Positions 55,785 through 63,268 of a stretch of 64,000 nucleotides of DNA are shown piece by piece. This stretch comes from Sphingomonas sp. Ag1 (lineage in GTDB: Bacteria; Pseudomonadota; Alphaproteobacteria; Sphingomonadales; Sphingomonadaceae). Both the position numbers and the translations under genes were made by a program. How positions within the stretch are numbered: the stretch's first letter is position 1; each line of letters begins with the position of its first letter. The DNA is taken from NCBI RefSeq assembly GCF_000980895.1, contig NZ_LAZX01000083.1, positions 23,509-87,508 of the forward strand, written 5' to 3'. Below the pieces are notes generated by a model, which saw only the letters and a list, made by a program, of their open reading frames with translations, was not told the DNA's origin and ran no database searches.

Positions 55785-57202
55785 TTGACGTCTCCCGAAC
55801 CGGGCTGGCCAAGCTCGAAGTCGCTTACCGGGCGACGCTTGGGATCATTGGCATCATAAAGGAGCGCGCCGTCGATCCACACCTTTTCCGGGCGGGTATA
55901 GACGCTGTACGGATCGCCATTCCACAGCACGACATCGGCCATCTTGCCGGGGACGAGGCTGCCGGTCTGGTCGGCGATGCCCATCGCCTTTGCGGGGCCG
56001 AGCGACAGCCACTTCCACGCCACTTCCGGCGCGATGTTGATGCCGACGCGGCGACCGCTGGCGAGCACCTTCGCGACTTCCTGGTTCAGCCGCTGAATGC
56101 CGTTTTCGTCATCCGAGTGGATCATCGCGCAGGCGCCGGCATTTTCGAGGATGGCGAGGTTTTCGCCGATCCCGTCATAGCTTTCCATCTTGAAGCCGTA
56201 CCAATCGGCCCAGACCGCGGCGCAGGTGCCGTTCGCCTTCAAGAGGTCAGCGATCTTGTACGCCTCGACCGCGTGGTGGAAGGCGGTGACCTTGTAGCCG
56301 AACTCCTTCGCCATATCCTCGACGATCGCCATTTCGTCGGCGCGGTAGCAGTGGTTCTGGATCAGGATCTCGCCCGCCAGCACGCCGCGCAGCGTGTCCA
56401 TCGCGATATCGCGCGCGGGGGGCTCACCGCCGTCGGCCTCATACTTGTCCCACTTGCGGCGATAATCCTGCGCCTTGGCCCAGGTCGCGCGGTCGACCGC
56501 GATATTGCCCATGCGGGTGGAGGGCTGGCGGTTCTTCGAGCCGTAGACGCGCTTCGGGTTTTCGCCGCAGGCCATCTTCAGGCCGTAGGGCGCGCCGGGG
56601 AATTTCATGCCCTGCATGGTGCGCGAATAGACGTTCTTGAGCGTGACCGAGCGACCGCCCATGAGGTTCGCCGAGCCGGGCAGGATCTGCAGCGTGGTGA
56701 CGCCGCCGTTGGCCAGCGCGCGGCTGAAGCCCGGGTCCTGCGGCCAGACGCTGTGTTCGGCCCAGACATCGGCGGTGATCGGGCTGGTCGCCTCGTTACC
56801 GTCGCTGTGCGCCTGGACGCTGGGGGTCGGATAGTCGCCGAGGTGGCTGTGAATGTCGATGATCCCGGGGGTCACCCACTTGCCGGTGCCGTCGATCACC
56901 TGTGCATCCGCCGGCGCATTCACGCTGGCGCCCACCGCGACGATCTTTCCATCGGCGAAGAGCACCTGGCCATTGTCGATCCGGCCGCCCTCGCCATCGT
57001 AGATCGTGACGTTGCGCACCACCGTCGGCACGCCCGGATAGGCGCGGTAGGTGGAGGGGTAGGGATCGCGCGAATAGGGCTTGGCCGGCGCCTTGGACGA
57101 GGCGGTCTTGGGGCGGGCATCGCCCTGCGAGCAGGCGACGAGCGACAGCGCGGCGACGCCGGTCGCGAGCAAGCGCCCGGCGGTAAGGGTGCGGAGGGTC
57201 AT
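55781..57202 (-). CDS. Amidohydrolase, periplasmic lipoprotein
   Basis: The protein has 473 residues from ATG 57202. LSLVACSQG is a lipobox, so it is anchored in the periplasm. The metal site is intact: TPGIIDIHSHLGD has H-S-H, and further candidate ligands are in QNHCYRADE and FHHAVEAY. GSLVPGKMADVVLWNGDPY is the C-terminal family block. It probably hydrolyses a cyclic amide or dipeptide-like substrate. It shares the ends of the sequence with the downstream HxH-less paralogue. Confidence 0.88.
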   Translation of the reverse strand: MTLRTLTAGRLLATGVAALSLVACSQGDARPKTASSKAPAKPYSRDPYPSTYRAYPGVPTVVRNVTIYDGEGGRIDNGQVLFADGKIVAVGASVNAPADAQVIDGTGKWVTPGIIDIHSHLGDYPTPSVQAHSDGNEATSPITADVWAEHSVWPQDPGFSRALANGGVTTLQILPGSANLMGGRSVTLKNVYSRTMQGMKFPGAPYGLKMACGENPKRVYGSKNRQPSTRMGNIAVDRATWAKAQDYRRKWDKYEADGGEPPARDIAMDTLRGVLAGEILIQNHCYRADEMAIVEDMAKEFGYKVTAFHHAVEAYKIADLLKANGTCAAVWADWYGFKMESYDGIGENLAILENAGACAMIHSDDENGIQRLNQEVAKVLASGRRVGINIAPEVAWKWLSLGPAKAMGIADQTGSLVPGKMADVVLWNGDPYSVYTRPEKVWIDGALLYDANDPKRRPVSDFELGQPGSGDVK

Positions 57203-57301
57203 GGACGCCGTGATTGGACGGACGCGGGGCGGAAGACAAGCGCTTAGCCGCCGCCCCGGAACAATCCGCCGCAATCCGTCGCAATCAGCCGGCGCGGCCC
57301 G

Positions 57302-57865
57302 TCAGGTCGCGCTGTCGAGCGTTTCCACGACGAGGCGATCGTTGGTGTAGACGCAGACCTCCGCCGCGATCGCCATCGCCTTGCGGCAGATCGTCTCGGC
57401 GTCCTTTTCATAATCGACCAATGCGCGGGCGGCGGCGAGTGCGAAATTGCCGCCCGAGCCGATCGCCGCAATGCCCGCCTCCGGTTCCAGCACGTCGCCG
57501 TTGCCGGTCAGGATCAGCGTCACGTCCTTGTCGGCGACGATCATCATCGCCTCCAGGTTGCGCAGATATTTGTCGGTGCGCCAGTCCTTGGCCAGCTCCA
57601 CCGCGGCGCGCATCAGATGGCCCTGATGGCGTTCGAGCTTCGCCTCGAGCCGTTCGAACAGGGTGAAGGCGTCGGCGGTCGCGCCCGCGAAGCCGCCGAT
57701 CACCTTGCCCTCGGGGCCGAGCGTGCGGACCTTGCGCGCGTTCGGCTTCATCACCGTCTGGCCCATCGATACCTGGCCGTCGCCCGCGACGACCACTTTC
57801 CCGCCGCGACGCACCGACAGGATCGTGGTGCCGTGCCAGACGGGCATGCTGCTTTGTTCACTCAT
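57302..57865 (-). CDS. hslV: ATP-dependent protease subunit HslV
   Basis: The protein has 187 residues from ATG 57865; an in-frame ATG at 57847 is also possible. The proteolytic nucleophile is the N-terminal Thr exposed after processing at [10 protein letters not shown] (Thr13 here). [37 protein letters not shown] and GNGDVLEPE are conserved. HslV forms the double-ring peptidase of the HslUV complex. Usually hslU follows on the same strand; here the next gene downstream is an amidohydrolase 99 bases away, so hslU is elsewhere. Confidence 0.96.
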   Translation of the reverse strand: MSEQSSMPVWHGTTILSVRRGGKVVVAGDGQVSMGQTVMKPNARKVRTLGPEGKVIGGFAGATADAFTLFERLEAKLERHQGHLMRAAVELAKDWRTDKYLRNLEAMMIVADKDVTLILTGNGDVLEPEAGIAAIGSGGNFALAAARALVDYEKDAETICRKAMAIAAEVCVYTNDRLVVETLDSAT

Positions 57866-57979
57866 GGCGCGCGATGTAGGGTGGATGGGGGGCGTGGAAC
57901 AGACCCCCGGACGCCGGCACGGCAGGGTTTTGCGGGGGCCAAACTTCCCGAACCTTGCGCACAGGAGGGAGAGAAGAGG

Positions 57980-58186
57980 TCACCGCGCCTTTGCCTTCCC
58001 CCATTCGCGCGCGACGGTGTAGCCGAGATAGCCGGTGGCGAAGAGCGCGTAGAGCGGCTCCGGAATGCCGGAGAGATAGGCGTTCATGCCGCTGGCGATG
58101 ACCCGTGCGGTCGACGGGCTGACGGCGGCGATGATCCCCATCGGGATCGACCAGAGCAGCAAGTAGTGCAGGGTTATACACCACAG
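57980..58186 (-). pseudogene. Holin-family protein remnant, 5' end missing
   Basis: Read on the minus strand the last ~60 codons give LLLWSIPMGIIAAVSPSTA, then GMNAYLSGIPEPLYALFATG and YLGYTVAREWGK, which look like the C-terminal two helices of a 3TM-type holin. The frame is cut by a stop (TAG) at 58187-58189 and has no good start (only TTG at 58162). Base composition of this part is host-like, whereas everything beyond is not, so the gene was probably truncated by insertion of the element to the right. Confidence 0.6.
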
Positions 58187-58207
58187 CTAAGTCGCTGTTT
58201 TTATGCT

Positions 58208-58504
58208 CTATCCGCGTAGTTTGGCTACAGCGCGCTTCCAAGCGGCTTCGTCTTTGGGCCAGCAGTTGGGGGCAGTCGGAGCATTCGAGGCTGGGCGTAT
58301 GCCGATCGGGCGCGAGCCGCAGTTAGAGCAGCGGAAGCGATCCCTGAGCATGTGAACCCGCGTGTCGAACCTGTTTATGAACATCCATCGCGCGAAGTTC
58401 TCACCATCAACGACGCTCCGATGCCCGCACTGGCATCGCACTTCCAGATTGCGGGCCACCCTCGCCATATCGCTGAGGGTTTCAGTCTTGTGGTTGGCCG
58501 ACAC
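58208..58504 (-). CDS. Small zinc-ribbon-like protein
   Basis: The protein has 98 residues if started at GTG 58504; ATG 58468 (MARVARNLEVRCQCGH) is equally plausible. Two Cys pairs, C-Q-C-GH and C-S-N-C-GSRP, resemble a family common in sphingomonads and their mobile elements (CxCGH ... CxxCGxRP). It may bind zinc. Function unknown. It follows the DUF6771-like gene almost without a gap. Confidence 0.6.
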   Translation of the reverse strand: MSANHKTETLSDMARVARNLEVRCQCGHRSVVDGENFARWMFINRFDTRVHMLRDRFRCSNCGSRPIGIRPASNAPTAPNCWPKDEAAWKRAVAKLRG

Positions 58505-58505
58505 A

Positions 58506-58694
58506 TCAAAGCGGCAGTGCCAGTTGGTTCGTGTCGGTATTCACGGGCTGATACAGCGCGTCATAGACATGCTGGGCCAGTGTCGCGCATCCATCGGCGC
58601 GCAAGTTCTCATTGGGCATGGTGAGGGCCACTTTTGCCCATGCGGGTGCCTCTGCGATCAGTTCGCCGATCAGCTCAGGGGTGATGTACGCCAT
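58506..58694 (-). CDS. DUF6771-like small protein
   Basis: The protein has 62 residues from ATG 58694, preceded by GGAGGA. ITPELIGELIAEAPAWAKVALTMPNENLRADGCATLAQHV is like the short helical DUF6771 proteins of sphingomonads (xxIxxAPxWAxxGLTxxxxxLRxxA). Function unknown. It is part of a minus-strand run with the zinc-ribbon gene. Confidence 0.55.
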   Translation of the reverse strand: MAYITPELIGELIAEAPAWAKVALTMPNENLRADGCATLAQHVYDALYQPVNTDTNQLALPL

Positions 58695-58799
58695 AACGAT
58701 TCCTCCGTTCGCCCGATTAGAACAGAACAAGAACGATTGGCAATCGGTTGCATCAGCCACTCATGGCAACAGCGCCGGTTGCCCGACGCTGCGGTCGTG

Positions 58800-59546
58800 T
58801 CAGTTGGGGGCGAAGCCGAATCGCGCCATCACCTCAAGGGCTTCACGTTGGGCTTTCTCTTCCTTCGTCTCAAACCAAACAAAAATACCGTCTTCGATTG
58901 CCAGCGGCGCATCGTCTGCCTGCGTGATCTTCGTCACCGGGCGAGTGCCTTCGTACTTTCGGGCATTTAGGCGCTGGTACAGGTTCGCAGTGCGCTTGAT
59001 TTCGGCTTCGGGGTTCAGCGTCTTGCCGGCCACCACAACGCAGAGCGAAGAGCGATGGACCTGAACGATATGGGTAGCCGCGAGACAGCCATGCTCCATG
59101 CCGTACTCGTCCATTTCTTCAGCGAGGATGGAAGCTAGGCGAGCATACTGCGCCTGATTGATCGTGCTCGTCATGGGCCAAACGACCGTGATGGTGTTGC
59201 CGCTTTTCGTCTCTGTCTCGATGAGGAAGAACGACCAGCCGAGTTCCTTGGCCTTGTCGTGCAATCGGGTGACGATCTCCGCATCATCGCGCGTGCGGGC
59301 ATATTCGAGCATGATCGCGTTTGCGCCGATCAGGTTGGATGCGATGTTCGTACCCTTGCGCCACTCAGCGAATGACCAGCCCGTTGGTTCGTCTGCGTGG
59401 TTGCGAAGCTGCCTAATCAGGCCATCCATATAAGTGCCGATCGGGTGGCAGTTGTCATTCTCGTTGCAGAGACATGCCTTGTAGCTGTCGATGGCAGTGA
59501 ATGCGCGGGTGCTCTTCTCAAAGCGCGTAAGCGTGATGGTTTCCAT
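58800..59546 (-). CDS. Unknown protein of mobile element, possibly primase-like
   Basis: The protein has 248 residues from ATG 59546 with GGAGAAG upstream. N-terminal KACLCNENDNCHPIG is Cys/His-containing. The middle GNTITVVWPMTSTINQAQYARLASILAEEMDE followed by GCLAATHIVQVHR slightly resembles the fold of small archaeo-eukaryotic-primase-like replication domains, but I see no decisive catalytic acid pair. Function is therefore not assigned. It is divergent from the peptidase gene; the 129-base gap contains an AT-rich promoter-like stretch and ACAAC-AGC-GTTGT dyad (about 59568-59580). Confidence 0.55.
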   Translation of the reverse strand: METITLTRFEKSTRAFTAIDSYKACLCNENDNCHPIGTYMDGLIRQLRNHADEPTGWSFAEWRKGTNIASNLIGANAIMLEYARTRDDAEIVTRLHDKAKELGWSFFLIETETKSGNTITVVWPMTSTINQAQYARLASILAEEMDEYGMEHGCLAATHIVQVHRSSLCVVVAGKTLNPEAEIKRTANLYQRLNARKYEGTRPVTKITQADDAPLAIEDGIFVWFETKEEKAQREALEVMARFGFAPN

Positions 59547-59675
59547 GTTCTTCTCCGTGTCAATAATACAACAGCGTTGTTGCTGTCGTGATATTTAATC
59601 GAAGGGCCGGAAAACCTGCTTCATATAGCATCAAAACACGTCAAAACGGGTTCCCCATCTCACGCTAACTACGAG

Positions 59676-60092
59676 ATGACCAATCTATCTCCGCACTTCA
59701 CCCTGAATGAGATGACCGTCACTTCGACGGGTCTCAACAATCAGCCAACCCCCGCGCACCTCGCGAACTTGAAGGTCGCTGCCGCCGGCATGGAGAAAGT
59801 CCGCGCTGCGCTGGGGAAACCCATTCTCGTCAACAGTGCCTATCGAAGCGCAGCGGTGAACCGTCGCGTCGGTGGTGTGCCAACCAGCGCGCATTGTCAG
59901 GGCTATGCCGTGGACTTCCGTGTATCGGGAATGACGCCGCTGGAAATCTGCCGTGCGCTCGTCAAAGCAGGCATCAAGTTCGACCAGCTAATCGAAGAAG
60001 GGACATGGACCCATATCAGCTTCGATCCCCGTATGAGGGGTCAGGTTCTCACCATGCGAAACGGCAAGTACTTCGCTGGCTTGAGGTCGTAA
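59676..60092 (+). CDS. M15 peptidase (endolysin-type D-Ala-D-Ala/L-Ala-D-Glu peptidase)
   Basis: The protein has 138 residues, no signal peptide. The zinc site is H73 and D80 (SAHCQGYAVD) and H113 (WTHISFD), with NSAYRS as the substrate-binding segment, matching Pfam Peptidase_M15_3 phage lysins. It would cleave peptidoglycan stem peptides during lysis, probably with a holin. It ends 60 bases before a bidirectional terminator shared with the convergent gene. Confidence 0.9.
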   Translation: MTNLSPHFTLNEMTVTSTGLNNQPTPAHLANLKVAAAGMEKVRAALGKPILVNSAYRSAAVNRRVGGVPTSAHCQGYAVDFRVSGMTPLEICRALVKAGIKFDQLIEEGTWTHISFDPRMRGQVLTMRNGKYFAGLRS

Positions 60093-60150
60093 ATAATCTG
60101 TCCTTTGAGGACATTCACGGGGGCTGCTCGCTCAAGCAGTCAAGACACAG

Positions 60151-60187
60151 AAAAGCCCCAGCGGGATTACTCCTACTGGGGCTTTTT
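60151..60187. terminator. Bidirectional intrinsic terminator
   Basis: AAAAGCCCCAG at 60151-60161 and CTGGGGCTTTTT at 60176-60187 form a strong stem with a loop of about 14 bases, T-rich on both strands. It closes the peptidase gene on the plus strand and the convergent 236-residue protein gene on the minus strand. Confidence 0.88.
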
Positions 60188-60195
60188 GCTCTAAT

Positions 60196-60906
60196 TCAGG
60201 CTGCGCTCAGTTCCTTGCCAAGCTGATAGTAGAGACTCGGAGCGTCGTCATTGCTGACTTGGCTCTTCATCACTTCCAGCTTGCCGTCCTTCACGACACC
60301 CCACAGAAATACAACGTCGTCATCGTCGCACCCAAGGTCCGTATCGAGAATCGCAACGGGACGAGCCTTGCGACCCTTCTCGCGCGCATCCTCAACACGC
60401 TTTACCGAAGATGCATTCGGTCGCTCAAAACGATCGCGAGCTTCCAGAGCGCCCAGCTTGGAGCGCCCGTTCCACTTGTAGCTTTCGATGTGAGCAACGA
60501 CGCTCCCGCTAATCCGCCCCGCGCGCTTGTCCTCGACCAACTGGCGAACGATATTCGCGTACTTGGCAAAAGACGCCTGCTTGGGGTTGAACTTCCACTT
60601 GCCGTCCTCCTTAACCGCGCAAACGGCCTTGACGAACGGCGCGTACGGATTGTCACCTTCCTTTGCGACCCGCTGCCCACGCTTCCGGTAGAACTCCACA
60701 AGCGGGGTAGTGACCGTTTCGGGATCAAGCAACAAAGCGAGATCCAGCAGACCGGCTGCGAACTTGTACGCTTGTGCGTCTCGCTCGCTTGCAGCCCGCT
60801 TTACGTTCTCCTGTTCGGCAACCAACAGTGCCTTGAAGTCGTCGTTGAACTTCTCCGCGGCGTCGATGATTGCCTGAACTTCCTGATTGAATTCCTGATT
60901 TGCCAT
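60196..60906 (-). CDS. Unknown protein of mobile element with N-terminal coiled coil
   Basis: The protein has 236 residues. Residues 1-60 are acidic/helical and coiled-coil-like (FNQEVQAIIDAAEKFNDDFKALLVAEQENV). The middle (EDGKWKFNPKQASFAKYANIVRQLVEDKRAG) and a Lys/Arg-rich stretch (ARDRFERPNASSVKRVEDAREKGRKARP) suggest nucleic-acid contact, and ILDTDLGCDDDDVVFLWGVVKDG is beta-rich and very acidic. No family recognised. A phage early or DNA-binding protein is possible. It ends at the shared bidirectional terminator. Confidence 0.6.
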   Translation of the reverse strand: MANQEFNQEVQAIIDAAEKFNDDFKALLVAEQENVKRAASERDAQAYKFAAGLLDLALLLDPETVTTPLVEFYRKRGQRVAKEGDNPYAPFVKAVCAVKEDGKWKFNPKQASFAKYANIVRQLVEDKRAGRISGSVVAHIESYKWNGRSKLGALEARDRFERPNASSVKRVEDAREKGRKARPVAILDTDLGCDDDDVVFLWGVVKDGKLEVMKSQVSNDDAPSLYYQLGKELSAA

Positions 60907-60945
60907 TTACGCTTGCCTTTCCTTGCAGAATGGCGGGCAGCTTAG

Positions 60946-61299
60946 AGTGCCATTACTGACACAACTCCCGACCTTCAGCGTATGGTGAGGACAAGCCTCG
61001 TCGGCCTCGGGCACGGCCCGTAGGTCTCAGACCAACCGCTGCGCTGGACTGCAAAGGATCGATGATCCCAGACATTGCCGGTCACTTGGAGTGAACGACT
61101 GATGATCCCGCGAAGGCAGATACAAGCATGACGTCTTCAAAGAGCGGCTGAGCCTAAACCCAACGGGCTGGCGATATCCGGCCGACCGTCAATGAGCGGT
61201 TAACGCGAGCGGATCAGGGGCAGGCATTGCGACACAAGAGGAACCCAACCCAACCCGGCGTCGTGCTCGTCCAGGTGTCGTTCCATCTTTCCCTCTCTC
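60946..61299. other. Gene-free stretch with several small hairpins
   Basis: No convincing reading frame. Short perfect stems occur, for example CGGGC-ACG-GCCCG near 61009-61022 and GGTC-TCA-GACC near 61023-61034, and TGATGATCCC is repeated. It could encode a structured RNA or hold an origin; I cannot decide. Confidence 0.4.
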
Positions 61300-61365
61300 C
61301 TCTATTATAGCACTGTAACTCTGGCTTTTTATCGAGTTTAGCGCACTGTGATTTTGAATAATGAC

Positions 61366-61383
61366 GCAAAACGCTCGTTTTGC
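61366..61383. promoter_or_regulatory. Perfect palindrome in leader of polymerase-like gene
   Basis: GCAAAACG-CT-CGTTTTGC is an exact 8-bp inverted repeat with a two-base centre, typical of a dimeric repressor operator. A promoter-like pair lies just downstream (TTGAGC at 61390 and GATAAA at 61414). Confidence 0.55.
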
Positions 61384-61448
61384 TACTGTTTGAGCAAGAT
61401 AAACGCTTTTTGCGATAAATACGATACGAAGTGAAGCAGGGCTTGCAA

Positions 61449-61548
61449 CGCTGTCCACTTCGACAGCGGAGTCCTATTCACTTCAGAATAGAAAAGCCAA
61501 GACCCGCTGAGAGCAATGCAAGCCCGCTCTCAGCGGGTTTTTCTATTC
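61449..61548 (+). ncRNA. Structured leader or small RNA upstream of polymerase-like gene
   Basis: Three hairpins in 100 bases. The first, CGCTGTC (61449) with GACAGCG, has loop CACTTC. The second, CTATTC (61474) with GAATAG (61486-61491), has loop ACTTCA. The third pairs ACCCGCTGAGAGC (61502-61514) with GCTCTCAGCGGGT (61526-61538), extended by GAATAGAAAA (61486-61495) with TTTTCTATTC (61539-61548) around a six-base bulge. GAATAG can therefore pair upstream or downstream, a switch-like choice. The stem-plus-T run is a terminator 13 bases before the gene. Confidence 0.65.
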
Positions 61549-61560
61549 CGAGGTTTAACG

Positions 61561-63132
61561 ATGTACGATCCGATCACAATCAAGAGACAGCAAAAACTCA
61601 ATAGGGAGCTTGGCACGATTGAGGTGCCCCAAGCCTTTCTCGACAAGTTCCCCGATATGAAGCGGGAAAGGGCTGAGAAGTATTTCGCAACCTACGTGAG
61701 CGCGGTTTTCCGAGTTTTCGTAATCCGCCTTGCATTCACGTCAGACGGCGAAACCAACGTCAGCTTTGAGAAGCTATTCAATGCGTGCGGTACGTTCAAC
61801 TATAACAAGGTCCGCTACAGCATTTGGAACGCGTTCAAAGAGATATACCCCTTTATGGTGGTGGTGAAGCTGGGCAGCAATCTAAACTCGAAAACAAACT
61901 ATAATGAAAAGAACACAAGGGTGAAGGTCGTGAACGAGAGAATGCTTGAAATGCTTTTGGCTGAGAAGTCCCCGCAAGAGGTTTATGACCAGCTGTTCAC
62001 GGCTGCTGACGAGAATGCTGCGACCGCTGCTGTCCACATCGACATGGACAATTTGGCTCGGTTCATCGGCTGTACGCAATACGAGCTGGAAAAGGCGCCG
62101 GCAGAGGCAACGAAGCTCCGCTCAAAGCTGAACAGCAACTTGTGGCAGGCCCAGCTGATACAGAAGGTCGGGATCGTCACCGAGAAGAAGTTCGGCGCGG
62201 CTATTCTGCCGATGATTGAAAGCCCGAGCGCGTTTGGTCGCACCTATTACAAGGGGCTGAATATCCAGAATGTGTCCAAGCAGGTGCGCTCTGCGGTAAT
62301 CGGCCACCATTATCAGTACGATATGAACGCGGCGGTCTTCGCTACGAAGCTGTACCTCTACGGTGTTGCAAAGGGTGGTGATAACGCGCTCGTCGGTTCG
62401 CTCGATGGCACTTACACACGCCAGTATCTCGCGGAAAAGAACCAGATCAGGAACCGGCTTGCGAAGCACTGCTTCGAAGGCGTGAACCTGCCGTGGGACA
62501 GCAAGGTCAAGGCGATCAAGGATGCCCTGACTGCAATCGGCTTTGGCGCACGAATGCAGGGTCGCACTTGGATGGGCAAGAACGGTCTAGAGGGCACCGC
62601 GCTTGCCGATATCCTGAAGTCACCAGCGGTGCGCGTCACGTTCGAGCAGGACGCTTGGGTGAAGGCGTTCGCGGCAGAGCAGATTGAGATTGAAGACACG
62701 ATCCTTACTCACGCCGAAACCCTCGACGGCTTCGATGAAATGGTGGAGGCGATCCGCGCTTCGAACGAGGTGAACGGGCGTGTCACTCGCGCTGGCAAGC
62801 TGGCCTATATGTATCAGCACTACGAGACGTTCATCATGGACATCGCTGTGGGTGTGATGAAGCGTTACGGCATTGAGCCGGTTGCTCGTATCCACGACGC
62901 GTTCATTGTTCGCGAGAAGCTGCCCGATCGCGTGCTTGACGATGTTTATGCTGAGTGGGGCTTGCGCGATTACATGCGTCTGGACTGCGACGAGGTTCGG
63001 GAGTGGGCAGAGGCTTCGTACAAGCGCGCCATTGATGATGCCGCCCGCGAGCAGGCCGAGCATCACGAACGCATGAAGAAGGCTGAGACATTTGCTCGTA
63101 TGTACGCAATCAAGAAGACAGGTGTCGCGTGA
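61561..63132 (+). CDS. Divergent family-A/T7-like single-subunit polymerase-like protein
   Basis: The protein has 523 residues from ATG 61561 with GAGG seven bases upstream. The C-terminal half carries polymerase-palm signatures in the right order: motif A YQYDMNAAVFATKLYL with Asp254; a motif B/O-helix pattern K316-x3-K320-x3-T-x3-F328-G329 (KVKAIKDALTAIGFGAR), like R-x3-K-x3-F/M-x3-Y-G of Pol I and T7 RNA polymerase; and motif C RIHDAFIVRE with His445-Asp446. Spacings (66 and 126 residues) resemble Klenow (53 and 124). No 3'-5' exonuclease domain is seen. The first ~225 residues are helical, possibly winged-helix (VSFEKLFNACGTFNYNKVRYSI). It may be a replicase of the element. DNA or RNA product unknown. 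Confidence 0.55.
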   Translation: MYDPITIKRQQKLNRELGTIEVPQAFLDKFPDMKRERAEKYFATYVSAVFRVFVIRLAFTSDGETNVSFEKLFNACGTFNYNKVRYSIWNAFKEIYPFMVVVKLGSNLNSKTNYNEKNTRVKVVNERMLEMLLAEKSPQEVYDQLFTAADENAATAAVHIDMDNLARFIGCTQYELEKAPAEATKLRSKLNSNLWQAQLIQKVGIVTEKKFGAAILPMIESPSAFGRTYYKGLNIQNVSKQVRSAVIGHHYQYDMNAAVFATKLYLYGVAKGGDNALVGSLDGTYTRQYLAEKNQIRNRLAKHCFEGVNLPWDSKVKAIKDALTAIGFGARMQGRTWMGKNGLEGTALADILKSPAVRVTFEQDAWVKAFAAEQIEIEDTILTHAETLDGFDEMVEAIRASNEVNGRVTRAGKLAYMYQHYETFIMDIAVGVMKRYGIEPVARIHDAFIVREKLPDRVLDDVYAEWGLRDYMRLDCDEVREWAEASYKRAIDDAAREQAEHHERMKKAETFARMYAIKKTGVA

Positions 63133-63230
63133 TCACCTTTGTAGGCTTCGACTATCTCTGCCTTCTATTCAAGCTCACCTTTGGTAGTGACGCAGCATAG
63201 CCCAGCAATAATGACTACCGATCCGCACGG

Positions 63231-63251
63231 TTGTACGATGTTGTGGTACAA
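63231..63251. promoter_or_regulatory. Inverted repeat, candidate operator
   Basis: TTGTAC at 63231-63236 and GTACAA at 63246-63251 form a dyad with a nine-base spacer directly before the small gene at 63269. The ribbon-helix-helix protein encoded at 63547-63759 is a possible binder. Confidence 0.45.
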
Positions 63252-63268
63252 CGAGGATTGAAAACACA

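Noticed and set aside
60946..61200. A tRNA or tmRNA in the element
   Set aside because: Short stems exist but no T-loop (GGTTCGA-type) or acceptor pairing could be found.
61561..63132. Reverse transcriptase of a retron or DRT system
   Set aside because: No Y/F-x-D-D box is present; the HDAF motif and helix-O-like pattern fit the family-A/T7-like palm better, although the upstream structured RNA is reminiscent.
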